NCBI GenBank assembly: GCA_900542935.1 | Contig: UQPN01000005.1 | Span: 1-64,000, forward strand | Direction: 5' to 3' | Length of the DNA: 64,000 nucleotides | Source: an uncultured Eubacteriales bacterium | GTDB lineage: Bacteria > Bacillota > Clostridia > Christensenellales > Borkfalkiaceae | The notes under the pieces: model-generated | Database searches by the model: none | What the model was told of the DNA's origin: nothing | The model's input: only the letters and a program-made list of their open reading frames with translations | Shown here: positions 25,160 through 33,679 of the stretch, one piece after another | Layout: every line of letters begins with the position of its first letter | Position numbering within the stretch: the stretch's first letter is position 1 | Position numbers and translations under genes: made by a program

Positions 25160-25191
25160 TTTAAGCATAATCAAATTTAATTTCTCCAACA

Positions 25192-25215
25192 CCTTCCGCG
25201 GAAAACCGCGGAAGG
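25192..25215 (+). other. Stable mRNA hairpin after the fibre gene
   Basis: A perfect 10 bp stem, CCTTCCGCGG with CCGCGGAAGG and an AAAA loop, has no T run, so it is unlikely to terminate. Such hairpins protect the upstream message from 3' decay and allow a subunit gene to be expressed above the genes behind it. Confidence 0.65.
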
Positions 25216-25337
25216 CGCGCGGGGAATTTCACTTTTTTAACACTTCGGATTACGCGCAACTCCTCTGCGCCGGGGAAATCGCCGCGTAGCAGCCCGAAGC
25301 CGTTGTTCGGCGGAGGGGGAAACATAGGAATAAAAAA

Positions 25338-26156
25338 ATGCAACAAAACGCAAACGCCTCTAAAACAAAAAAAATCATCGGGATTATCGTGAACGTGCTG
25401 GTTTGGCTGTTCGTGATTTTTTCCGTACTGATTACGGTGCTGGCTGTTTCCGCCGGGGCGAACGATAAAAAGATTCCCACCATAGGCAACAAGTGCTATC
25501 TGAAAGTGGAATCGTATTCGATGAAAGCCGATAAGCCCGACTGGGCGGAGGGCAAGCCCAAGGGGTTTACCAAGGGAGATCTTCTGATAGGCGAATACAT
25601 TTACGGAAATACCGATAAAATTTATTCGTTGGAGAAGGGCGACATTATTACGTTTGAAATGCAAACGGAAATGAACGGGCAGACCGTTACTATTTTAAAC
25701 TCGCACAGAATTACGGAAGTAGTGAAATCGGAAACGGACGGCAGGGTGCTGTACTTCAAAGCGCAGGGCGATAATCACGAAGTTTCGTTCGCTTCGGACG
25801 ACGTGTACGCCTCGCAGATTATTTCCGTATACACAGGGCATAAAATTCCTCTGGCGGGGGGCGTGATAGACCTGATCAGTTCGAAAACGGGGTTTATTAT
25901 CGCCATCATCGTGCCGCTGGGATTGTTCTTTATTTACGAACTTGCGGTGTTTATCCGTACGTTTGTGAAGATTAAGAACGAGGGCAAGAAGATGATTACC
26001 GCAGAGGACGAAGAAGCGATTAAGCAGCGCGCCATCGAGGAGTATCTGAAATTGCAGCGGCAAAACGCGGCGGATAGCGCCGATAACGCTGCGGACGGTG
26101 CGGACGGTGCGGATAGCGCGGCAGGCGACAAGAGGGACTCGGAGAAAGACGAATAA
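25338..26156 (+). CDS. SipW-like (ER-type) signal peptidase I, first copy
   Basis: A 272-residue protein. An N-terminal membrane segment lies at about 12-38. The catalytic serine is in VESYSMKAD (Ser61), and the base is His123 in NSHRITEV; a histidine rather than lysine base marks the ER/SipW type. GDNHEVSF and a GHKIPLAGG segment match later family boxes. A second membrane helix is at about 184-210, followed by a charged coiled region and a low-complexity Ala/Asp-rich tail. It should cleave the A-W-F type signals of the fibre proteins in this locus. It lies between the fibre gene and a repeat block. Confidence 0.87.
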   Translation: MQQNANASKTKKIIGIIVNVLVWLFVIFSVLITVLAVSAGANDKKIPTIGNKCYLKVESYSMKADKPDWAEGKPKGFTKGDLLIGEYIYGNTDKIYSLEKGDIITFEMQTEMNGQTVTILNSHRITEVVKSETDGRVLYFKAQGDNHEVSFASDDVYASQIISVYTGHKIPLAGGVIDLISSKTGFIIAIIVPLGLFFIYELAVFIRTFVKIKNEGKKMITAEDEEAIKQRAIEEYLKLQRQNAADSADNAADGADGADSAAGDKRDSEKDE

Positions 26157-26469
26157 GCTGAAATAAGGCGAAAATTAAGCCTTCCCCTTGGGGGGAAGGT
26201 GCCGAGCGAAAGCGAGGCGAATGAGGGGCGCGACTGATTCGCGCGAAATGATTTAAAGCGGAAATGTAACTGCCCCTTTGTTTGAAAATTTTTTGCAAGG
26301 CAAATGTAACTGCCCCTTGATTGAAAATTTCCAGTGAAAAATTTCAATCAAAAATGGGCTACGCCCCTCACCACCGCCTCTTGGCGGAGCCTCCCCCCGA
26401 GGGGAAGCCGCGTAGCGGCTGACAATTTTTGCTGATTATTGCGATAGCAAAAAGAAGCAAGGGGAAGCC
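26157..26469. repeat. Palindromic mobile repeats before the ATPase gene
   Basis: This block fills most of the 388-base gap 26157-26544. Its first 160 bases nearly duplicate 24016-24175. A 14-18 base inverted pair (TTGATTGAAAATTT ... AAATTTCAATCAA, near 26308-26350) and a reverse-oriented core (CCTCCCCCCGAGGGGAAGCC) follow. Confidence 0.88.
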
Positions 26470-26544
26470 ATGAACGCGGCAGAGCAAAGCCCCCAAAAGA
26501 GAAGAGCCGCAGACGGCAGAATGCGCGTAAAAAGGAATGGTAAT

Positions 26545-28107
26545 ATGCAAGGATTTTTTATTTGGTTCAAAGCTTTTTTCGGTAATATGCTCCAGGGAAT
26601 ACTGCAGGTATTCAAGGGCATATTTTTCGGCGTGATACAAATATTCGACTTTTCGTATTATTTTAAATTATGGAGCGATAACGGCGGCAGTTTCGGCGTT
26701 GCGGACTGGATATTTTCGATTTTTGCGTTTATTCTGATTTTAGCCGTCTGGGTGGGAATTTTCTTCTTGATCGGTATCGGTATCGGAAAAATCGTACGGT
26801 TTAAAAAGTCGATGTCGAGCAACGAAGATTTTCTGGAAGAGATTGCGGAACTGCAGCGGCAGAACGCGCGCCTGACGGCGGAAAAGGAGAAAATTACGCA
26901 GCTGCAGGTTACCCGCGCGGGACTTTCGTACGAGCAGATGAAAAAAGAACTGCAGCGCGAGGCGGAAGAAGCCGCCATGGCGAACGCTGCGGGAAACGAC
27001 GAGGAGAAGAAAAACAAGCTGCTTGCCGATCGCCGCTTTCAGCGGTTGGCGCTGGTGGACGAACAGTATGCGTTTTATCAGTCGCCCGATTACGATAACG
27101 ACATCACTCTGAAAAGTCTGTGCGAAGATTTGCGCAACTTCGCCTGTTCGCACAACGGTTTGTATTACGATATCCGCACGATTCGCCTGACCATTGCGGG
27201 GTTGGCTTCCACGAAGCTGTTGATTCTGCAGGGTATATCGGGTACCGGTAAAACTTCGCTGCCGTACGTGATGGGCAAGTTTTTCAGAAACGACGCCACA
27301 ATCGCGTCGGTGCAGCCTTCCTGGAGAGATAGGAACGAATTGTTTGGCTATTTCAACGAATTTACGAAGAAATTCAACGAAACGGAAGTATTGCGCCGCA
27401 TTTACGAATCGGGTTATAACGACGATTTAAACATCGTGATTCTGGACGAAATGAACATCGCGCGCGTGGAGTATTACTTCGCGGAAATGCTTTCTATTCT
27501 GGAAATGCCCGATCACAACGAATGGAAAATCGAACTGGTGCCGTCGTCGTGGGAAAACGATCCCGTGAAGCTGAAAAACGGAAATCTCGTGATTCCGCAG
27601 AACGTATGGTACGTGGGCACGATCAACAACGACGATTCCACGTTCTCGGTATCGGATAAGGTGTACGACCGTGCGTTTGTGGTGAATCTGGACAGCAAGG
27701 GCGTTCCGTTCGACGCGCCGGCAACGGAGGCGAAGCGGGTTTCGTACAGCGAAGTGGAATCGCTTTACAGGCAGGCTGCGGCGGATTATCCCGTATCGGA
27801 AGAGAGCCTCGGAAAGATTGCGAAGCTGGATAACTACGTGATTGAGAAATTCCGCGTGGCGTTCGGTAACCGTATCATGAAGCAGCTGAAAACGTTTGTT
27901 CCGGAGTACGTGGCGTGCGGCGGCAGCGAAGTGGAAGGCGTGGACTATATGCTTGCCACGAAGGTGTTCAGAAAGTTTGAAAGCCTGAACCTTTCGCTGA
28001 TCCGCGACGAAATCCGTCCGCTGGTATCGTATCTCGATTCGCTGTTCGGCAAAGGTGCGATGAAAGAAAGCATCGCGTATCTGCAGCGGTTGCAGAAAAT
28101 GTATTAA
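26545..28107 (+). CDS. Membrane-tethered McrB-like AAA+ NTPase
   Basis: A 520-residue protein from the ATG at 26545 (AAAGGA 9 bases upstream); an earlier in-frame ATG at 26470 lies in repeat sequence. One clear membrane helix (about residues 53-82), possibly a second amphipathic one before it, then a coiled coil (about 95-155) and an AAA+ domain. Walker A is GISGTGKT (230-237), Walker B is VILDEMN (298-304), and TINNDD (359-364) carries the NxxD signature of the McrB family; VYDRAF stands in place of the usual arginine finger. McrB proteins are GTPases of restriction systems, but no McrC nuclease is present. The membrane tether and the place in a fibre operon suggest a different job, perhaps in assembly or export. 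Confidence 0.8.
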   Translation: MQGFFIWFKAFFGNMLQGILQVFKGIFFGVIQIFDFSYYFKLWSDNGGSFGVADWIFSIFAFILILAVWVGIFFLIGIGIGKIVRFKKSMSSNEDFLEEIAELQRQNARLTAEKEKITQLQVTRAGLSYEQMKKELQREAEEAAMANAAGNDEEKKNKLLADRRFQRLALVDEQYAFYQSPDYDNDITLKSLCEDLRNFACSHNGLYYDIRTIRLTIAGLASTKLLILQGISGTGKTSLPYVMGKFFRNDATIASVQPSWRDRNELFGYFNEFTKKFNETEVLRRIYESGYNDDLNIVILDEMNIARVEYYFAEMLSILEMPDHNEWKIELVPSSWENDPVKLKNGNLVIPQNVWYVGTINNDDSTFSVSDKVYDRAFVVNLDSKGVPFDAPATEAKRVSYSEVESLYRQAAADYPVSEESLGKIAKLDNYVIEKFRVAFGNRIMKQLKTFVPEYVACGGSEVEGVDYMLATKVFRKFESLNLSLIRDEIRPLVSYLDSLFGKGAMKESIAYLQRLQKMY

Positions 28108-28114
28108 AGGATAG

Positions 28115-30682
28115 ATGGCGGCTATGGAGTACGAAAACACGGAAGAGCGGGCGGCGGAAAGCGGCTTAAATAACAATCCGGCGGGCGGCGGACAAAGCGG
28201 CGGCGCGGCGGACTGGAAACAGAAAATCCGTTTCGACCGTTCGTTTTATGCGAAAATCGCTTTGGCGGAACGGTGCGTAAAAGAATATTACGCGGCGCTT
28301 GCCACGGCGCTTTTATCGTACGAAAAGGCGCGTTCCAGAATGGGCTGGTCGGGCGTGGCGTTTTCGGCGGGGCGGGAAAGCCTCGCTTTTATCGCGCTTT
28401 CGGGAAAGACGCTTTCGCTGTATCTCGCCGTGGCGCCGGAAGAGTTTGCGGACGGGCGGTATAAGGCGAAAGACGTCGGCGGCGTGAAAAAGCGGGCGAG
28501 AACGCCGTCGCTGTTTAAAATCAAAAGCCGCGGCGCGCTGGCGCACGCGTTGAAACTGATTGCCGCGCTTGCCGCGGAAAAAGGACTGAAAAAACGCGCG
28601 GACGGGTTCGAACCCGTATCGGCGGATAATTTCAAAGCCGATTCTTTCAACAATCTCGTAACGCGCGGTTTTATCCGCATCGTGAAAACGGAAGAGAAGA
28701 ACGCGGCGGTTCGGACATCCGGCGCGGCGGAAGAAATTATCGTGCCCGTGCCCGCGGAACATCCCGCGGAGAACGAAAAATACGGGGCGTACGCCGATAC
28801 GCTGGCTTCCTCGGAGAATCTGGTATCGCGCCACGGGGCGTATTCCGAAATTTTAAGCGCGCTGGCTGCCGGCTGCGGCACGGCGCGGTTTTCGGAAAAG
28901 CTGATGCTGCGTTCGATAGACGAAATGTGGGTGAGCGCGATAGAGCGCTGTCTGCCGGCGCTGGACGAACTGATACGCAAACCCGCGCGGTATATCGCGG
29001 AAACGGAAGAAGTGCTGCCCATCGAACTGACGAAACGGGTGAGCGGCAGATCGGTGGCGCATCTTGCGCGGCATACCGATTATATCAGCAGAAACGAATA
29101 CGGCGAACTTACGCCCACGAAGCTTCTGAACGTATTCCGCGAAGATTCGCTTTTAACGTACGAAAACAAATTTCTGAACACGCTGATCAGCCGGCTGTAT
29201 CTTTTTATCGGCAAGCGGGCGAAGATTGCCGAAGAGGCGGGCGCGGACGAAAAACTGGAAAATTTCGAATTCGAAAGCGCGTTCGAACACGGCGAGGGCA
29301 GAGGCAGAATTAAAATCGAAGTGGAATATTCCGAACGCAACACGGAAGAAACGGCGCGCAAGCCGTTCCTCGGCACGGGGCTCTGGCACAGAGTGCAGCG
29401 GCTGAACGAGATTGTTTCGGGGTATATGCAGTCGTCGTTCGTGAAGGCGATGGATAAAAATTATATCCGCCCGCCGGTGATGCGGACGAACGCGATTCTG
29501 AAAAACAAGTATTTCAACGAATGCCTTGCTCTGTGGGAGTTTATCGAAAGTTACGAGGACGCCGGCTACGGCATTACGGTGAGCGAAACGGTGAAAGACG
29601 TTCCGGACGAGTACGTAAAAGAGATTTACGCGCTTGCGGCGCAGAATTATCTGGTGTTCCTGCACAACGCCGGCAAGCCCGTGAAAGACGCGGCGGAATA
29701 CGAATATTCGGCGGCGCCCGAAGTGAAGGCGGAAATCGATACCGCGCGCGGGGCAGTGAAAGAGGAATTCCGCGAGTCTTTGCCCGATTATACGGCGGAA
29801 AACGACGAAATCGCGTTCGCGCTGGACGTGGCGCTTCTGGCGGACGATCTGGCGGAGCCGACGTCGGAATTGTTCGGAACGCGGTATGTAAGAACGTTCC
29901 ATTCGAAGATCCGCACGGCGCCGTTCGAGCTGAAAGAGCGATTCGCGCGGATTGCCAACGAGCTTTTGAAATTCGGCAAAGTGAAGATGCGCGAAAGCAA
30001 GCGGTTCGCTTCGTTTCATGCGGGCAGAACGATTCTGGCGCGCGTGGCGGTGAGCGGAAAGGCGCTGAAAGTGTATTTTGCGGAAGCGGAAAACGCGGCG
30101 GACAACATGCCGTGGGAAGAAGATCCGCGGTTTGAAGATACTCCCGTTTGCCTGCGCGTGCGAGGAAGCGGCGGCGAGCGGCGGGCTACGGCGTACATTG
30201 CCGCGCTGGCGGAAGCATACGGGCTGAAACTTGCGAAAAAGCCGCCCGAACCCGTTTCGGCGGAAAATTATCCGCTTGTGCCGTTGGAAGAGATGCTGCT
30301 GAAAGGCTGGATTTTTGCGGCGAAGAGAAAAATCACGGATTTCGCGACGGAAAAGGGATTGTTCCGCGGCTTGGGAAATTTCGGCACGGCGGTTTCGGAA
30401 GAAAGTTTGGTTGCGGCGGAAGAAGTAAAGAAAAACGCCGTTTCGGAGTCTGCGGCTTCGTTTCTTGCGCCGAACGCCGCTGCGGTGCAACAGGAATCGC
30501 CCGCGGCGGAATACAAAAGACCGTCCGCTGCGCAGGCGCTGGAAAATATGGTCCGCCCCGAGGGCAATTACGAAAAGCCTACCGATTACGGACTGGACGA
30601 CAGTACGGGCTTTATTTTAGACGAAGAGCAGTCGGCACGGACGGAAGAGGAACGCGAAGCAGATGGCGAAAACGGGAAGTAA
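28115..30682 (+). CDS. DUF2357-like partner of the McrB-like NTPase
   Basis: An 855-residue soluble protein beginning 7 bases after the NTPase gene. The middle (about 310-500) has the segment LLTYENKFLNTLISRLYLFI and RTNAILKNKYFNECLALWEF, which resemble the DUF2357 proteins that accompany McrB-type ATPases. A duplicated domain flanks it: about 50-190 (SGKTLSLYLAVAPEEF, KIKSRGALAHALKLIAALAA) and about 620-745 (SGKALKVYFAEAEN, GERRATAYIAALAEAYGL), both ending in a PVSAENY/PVSADNF plus RGF/KGW element. The copies share a fold-level pattern. The C-terminal 100 residues are disordered. It overlaps the next gene by 20 bases. No PD-(D/E)xK nuclease motif was found by eye. Confidence 0.6.
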   Translation: MAAMEYENTEERAAESGLNNNPAGGGQSGGAADWKQKIRFDRSFYAKIALAERCVKEYYAALATALLSYEKARSRMGWSGVAFSAGRESLAFIALSGKTLSLYLAVAPEEFADGRYKAKDVGGVKKRARTPSLFKIKSRGALAHALKLIAALAAEKGLKKRADGFEPVSADNFKADSFNNLVTRGFIRIVKTEEKNAAVRTSGAAEEIIVPVPAEHPAENEKYGAYADTLASSENLVSRHGAYSEILSALAAGCGTARFSEKLMLRSIDEMWVSAIERCLPALDELIRKPARYIAETEEVLPIELTKRVSGRSVAHLARHTDYISRNEYGELTPTKLLNVFREDSLLTYENKFLNTLISRLYLFIGKRAKIAEEAGADEKLENFEFESAFEHGEGRGRIKIEVEYSERNTEETARKPFLGTGLWHRVQRLNEIVSGYMQSSFVKAMDKNYIRPPVMRTNAILKNKYFNECLALWEFIESYEDAGYGITVSETVKDVPDEYVKEIYALAAQNYLVFLHNAGKPVKDAAEYEYSAAPEVKAEIDTARGAVKEEFRESLPDYTAENDEIAFALDVALLADDLAEPTSELFGTRYVRTFHSKIRTAPFELKERFARIANELLKFGKVKMRESKRFASFHAGRTILARVAVSGKALKVYFAEAENAADNMPWEEDPRFEDTPVCLRVRGSGGERRATAYIAALAEAYGLKLAKKPPEPVSAENYPLVPLEEMLLKGWIFAAKRKITDFATEKGLFRGLGNFGTAVSEESLVAAEEVKKNAVSESAASFLAPNAAAVQQESPAAEYKRPSAAQALENMVRPEGNYEKPTDYGLDDSTGFILDEEQSARTEEEREADGENGK

Positions 30683-31358
30683 ATTCAAGAGAATCGCGGG
30701 AACGGTGCTGCTTGTCTGCGCCGTGATATGCGCGGCGCTGGTATTCGTTTCGGCGGTGCTCGGCAGGAAGAGAAATTCTCCTGCGTACGTGTTCGGCTAT
30801 GCGATGATGCGCGTGGAAACGGGCAGCATGGAACCTGCGATCGGGGCGAAGAGTTATATTCTCGTGAAGAAGTACGACGGCGGCGAACTGGCGGAGGGCG
30901 ACATCGTAACCTACCGCATGCAGGACGTTTCTTCGGCGGCGTACGGCAGTCTGATTACGCACCGCATCGAAAAAATCACGGACGACGGGTACGTGATGAA
31001 AGGCGACGCGAACGCCGCGGCGGACGCGAAAACGGTGAAAAAAGAGGATATTGCCGCCACGTTTAAAAGCAATCTGCCCGTATTTACCTTTTTCGGCAGG
31101 CTGTATGCCTCGCCTTTCGGGCTGGTAGCGCTGTTTGCGGCATTCATTGCCGCGTGCGCGTTCGTATACGTGCCGGAAATCGCTTCCGCGCTCGGCGAGG
31201 AAAAGAAAGAGGAAGGAAAGCGGAAGCTGATGGACGAACGGGTGCGGGAAGAAGTGCAAAAGATGCTCCGCGAAAACGGAGCGGAACACGCCGACCGCGA
31301 AAGCGGAAGCGAAAAACAGGTGAACGATGAAGAAATTTCTGATAAAACACAGAAGTGA
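30663..31358 (+). CDS. SipW-like (ER-type) signal peptidase I, second copy
   Basis: A 231-residue protein with an N-terminal membrane helix (about 10-34), the catalytic Ser55 in RVETGSMEPAI and His100 in LITHRIEKI, then YVMKGDAN and a second helix (about 128-153). It ends in a charged helical tail. It is only distantly similar to the first peptidase in the operon, so the two may serve different substrates: the fibre subunit versus the large GLUG-like or the 268-residue protein. It overlaps the DUF2357-like gene at its 5' end by 20 bases and the phosphodiesterase gene at its 3' end by 32. Confidence 0.88.
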   Translation: MAKTGSKFKRIAGTVLLVCAVICAALVFVSAVLGRKRNSPAYVFGYAMMRVETGSMEPAIGAKSYILVKKYDGGELAEGDIVTYRMQDVSSAAYGSLITHRIEKITDDGYVMKGDANAAADAKTVKKEDIAATFKSNLPVFTFFGRLYASPFGLVALFAAFIAACAFVYVPEIASALGEEKKEEGKRKLMDERVREEVQKMLRENGAEHADRESGSEKQVNDEEISDKTQK

Positions 31359-33633
31359 AATCGCGTACGCGGTGGCGCTGATGATCTGCATATTTTTCTT
31401 TGCGCACTTCGTGTCGCTGGGGCGGGATTATTCTTCCACGGTGCAGGCGCAGGCGGCGGAACGCGCGGAAACGTATGCCTCCGCGCAGGCGCAGATTCTT
31501 GAAAAACAGTACGCGAAGATGAACGCGGAAACGGAATTTTACGCCGAGGAGCTTGCCAACGCTTCCGGCGAGGACGAACTGCATGAACGCTTTCATACCA
31601 TCGCTTCTCTCGCGCGAACGAAAGAAAGCACGGTGGCGGTGCTGTATTTTTCGGGCGATACGCTGTACGACGAAACGGGAATTCCCGTAACGGACTGCGC
31701 CGAGATAGAGGCGTTGAAAAACGCGGAAAAAACGGTGCAATCCGGCATCTTCCAGTACGGCGATCATAACATGTCCGTTTGTACGGCGGCAAACGTAACG
31801 TACCCCGAGCCGGATACGTATACGGGCAGCATCCGCAAAGTTGCGGTGGTGTACGAAAGCGAAACGCTGTTTTTAAGCACCGCTTACGAAGCCGCGGGAA
31901 AGAGCGTTGCCGAAGGCTTGAACAAAGCCGATTTTGCGTTTGTGTGCAAGGGAAACGGCAGAATTTTCGACGCGGTGAAAGCGGACGACGTTTTTTCCGT
32001 GAAGCGGAACGACCTCGTGCAGGACGTTTTTGCGGACGTACTTACAGATTCCGCCGCAGAAGAAGAGGCGAAAAACGCGCTGGCGGGAACGGAACTGAAA
32101 TCGTTCGCTTTCAGAAAAGGCGCGGAAGATTACGTGCTTACCGTGCTGCCGTTCGGGGCGGATCGGGGCAACGTAACTTTGGTGTGCGCGTATAAAGTAA
32201 GCGCGGTGTACGACGAGGGTTTTGCTTTAACGCAGACGATCTGGAGTTCGCTGACGGGGCTGGCGTGCATTATCGTTCTGCTTACGGGCACGGCGGTGCT
32301 TTGGCGGCGTGCGGCGAAAAAGCGTATTTTCGCGCTGGAAATGATCGATCCTTTTATCGGTTGCGCCACGCCGAAAAAGTTTGAAAAAGACGTAGAGGGC
32401 ATACTGAAACGACATGCCGCTTCGTCGTTTGCGATGGCGTCGCTGAAAATCAATAACTTCGGATATTTTACGGAAAAATTCGGCGACGAACAGAAATTGA
32501 AACTGAAAAAATTTGTGGCGCAGTGCGTGCGCGGTGCGACGCACGTCGGAGAAACGTTCGCGTATGCGGGCGGCGGAGAATTTCTGCTGTTTATGCACCT
32601 GCGCGACAGGCAGTCGTTCACCGAACGGCTGAACGGAATTTACCTGCGTATTTCTTCGTTCAACGCGGGCGAAGATTATCGCGTGGGCGTAACGTTTGCC
32701 GTGTACGAACTGGAAGAAAATCATCGGGACGACGTGAAATCGATGTTGGAAAAGCTGCGCTCCGTGCGCGAAAACGCTTCTTCGCAGGCGAAAACGCTCA
32801 GCATCAATTTTTACGAAGATATGCTGCGCAAAAATTATATCCGTAAGGCGGAAATCGAAAGCCGTATGGAAAACGCGCTGAAAAACAGCGAATTTCACCT
32901 TTTCTACCAGCCGAAATACAATCTTCGCAATAAAACGCTGGACGGCAGCGAAATTTTAATCCGCTGGTACGATCCGAAAATCGAGGGGTATCGCTTGCCG
33001 GGCGAGTTTCTGCCGGTATTCGAAGAGGACGGCTTTATTGTTAAAATCGACCGTTTCGTATTGTACAAAGCGTGCGAAAATATCGCTTCGCGTATTGCGG
33101 AACGACGGATTTGTTATCCGGTATCGGTGAACGTTTCGCGCGTTTCGGCGATTCAGCCCGATTTTGTGGATTATTACGTGCGTATCCGAAAAAAATTCGG
33201 CATCAAAGAAGGGTTCATCACGCTGGAATTCACCGAAAGTTTTGCTTACGAAAATTACGATTATCTGTTTGACATCGTACATAAACTGCACGAGGGCGGA
33301 TTTCATTGTTCTATCGACGATTTCGGAACGGGGTATTCTTCGTACAATATTTTAAAATCCATTCCGATGGACGAAATCAAGCTGGATAAATTCTTTTTAA
33401 GCAAAGGCGTAAGTGAGGAACGCGACGAAACGCTTTTGAGCGGCGTCATCGGCATGGTGAAAAAGCTGGGCATGAAAGTTACGCAGGAGGGCGTGGAAAC
33501 CAAAGAGGATTTGCTGCGGTTGGAAGCGCTCGGCTGCGAAGTGATTCAGGGCTACTATTTCTCGAAACCGCTGAAATACGTGGATTATCTGCAGTTTATC
33601 GAAACCAACTTTATCAATAGGCAGCAGCAGTAA
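31327..33633 (+). CDS. Membrane sensor GGDEF(degenerate)-EAL phosphodiesterase
   Basis: A 768-residue protein. Two membrane helices (about 12-31 and 305-327) enclose an extracytoplasmic sensor domain of about 270 residues, dCache-like in position. The cytoplasmic GGDEF domain is degenerate: DPFIGCATPKKF for DPLTGLxNR, KINNF for DIDxF, and GGGEF (415-419). The EAL domain keeps its key residues (EILIRW, VNVSR, LEFTES, IDDFGTGYSSY, EIKLDKFF, QEGVETKED, QGYYFSKP), so c-di-GMP hydrolysis is expected. As last gene of an operon predicted to be switched on by c-di-GMP, it would give negative feedback. The stop lies 46 bases before a convergent AraC gene; only a weak hairpin without T run is between them. 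Confidence 0.88.
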   Translation: MKKFLIKHRSEIAYAVALMICIFFFAHFVSLGRDYSSTVQAQAAERAETYASAQAQILEKQYAKMNAETEFYAEELANASGEDELHERFHTIASLARTKESTVAVLYFSGDTLYDETGIPVTDCAEIEALKNAEKTVQSGIFQYGDHNMSVCTAANVTYPEPDTYTGSIRKVAVVYESETLFLSTAYEAAGKSVAEGLNKADFAFVCKGNGRIFDAVKADDVFSVKRNDLVQDVFADVLTDSAAEEEAKNALAGTELKSFAFRKGAEDYVLTVLPFGADRGNVTLVCAYKVSAVYDEGFALTQTIWSSLTGLACIIVLLTGTAVLWRRAAKKRIFALEMIDPFIGCATPKKFEKDVEGILKRHAASSFAMASLKINNFGYFTEKFGDEQKLKLKKFVAQCVRGATHVGETFAYAGGGEFLLFMHLRDRQSFTERLNGIYLRISSFNAGEDYRVGVTFAVYELEENHRDDVKSMLEKLRSVRENASSQAKTLSINFYEDMLRKNYIRKAEIESRMENALKNSEFHLFYQPKYNLRNKTLDGSEILIRWYDPKIEGYRLPGEFLPVFEEDGFIVKIDRFVLYKACENIASRIAERRICYPVSVNVSRVSAIQPDFVDYYVRIRKKFGIKEGFITLEFTESFAYENYDYLFDIVHKLHEGGFHCSIDDFGTGYSSYNILKSIPMDEIKLDKFFLSKGVSEERDETLLSGVIGMVKKLGMKVTQEGVETKEDLLRLEALGCEVIQGYYFSKPLKYVDYLQFIETNFINRQQQ

Positions 33634-33679
33634 CCGCCGCAAAAAACGGCGAGAAAGGGGCGGATCGGACGTCGTACGG

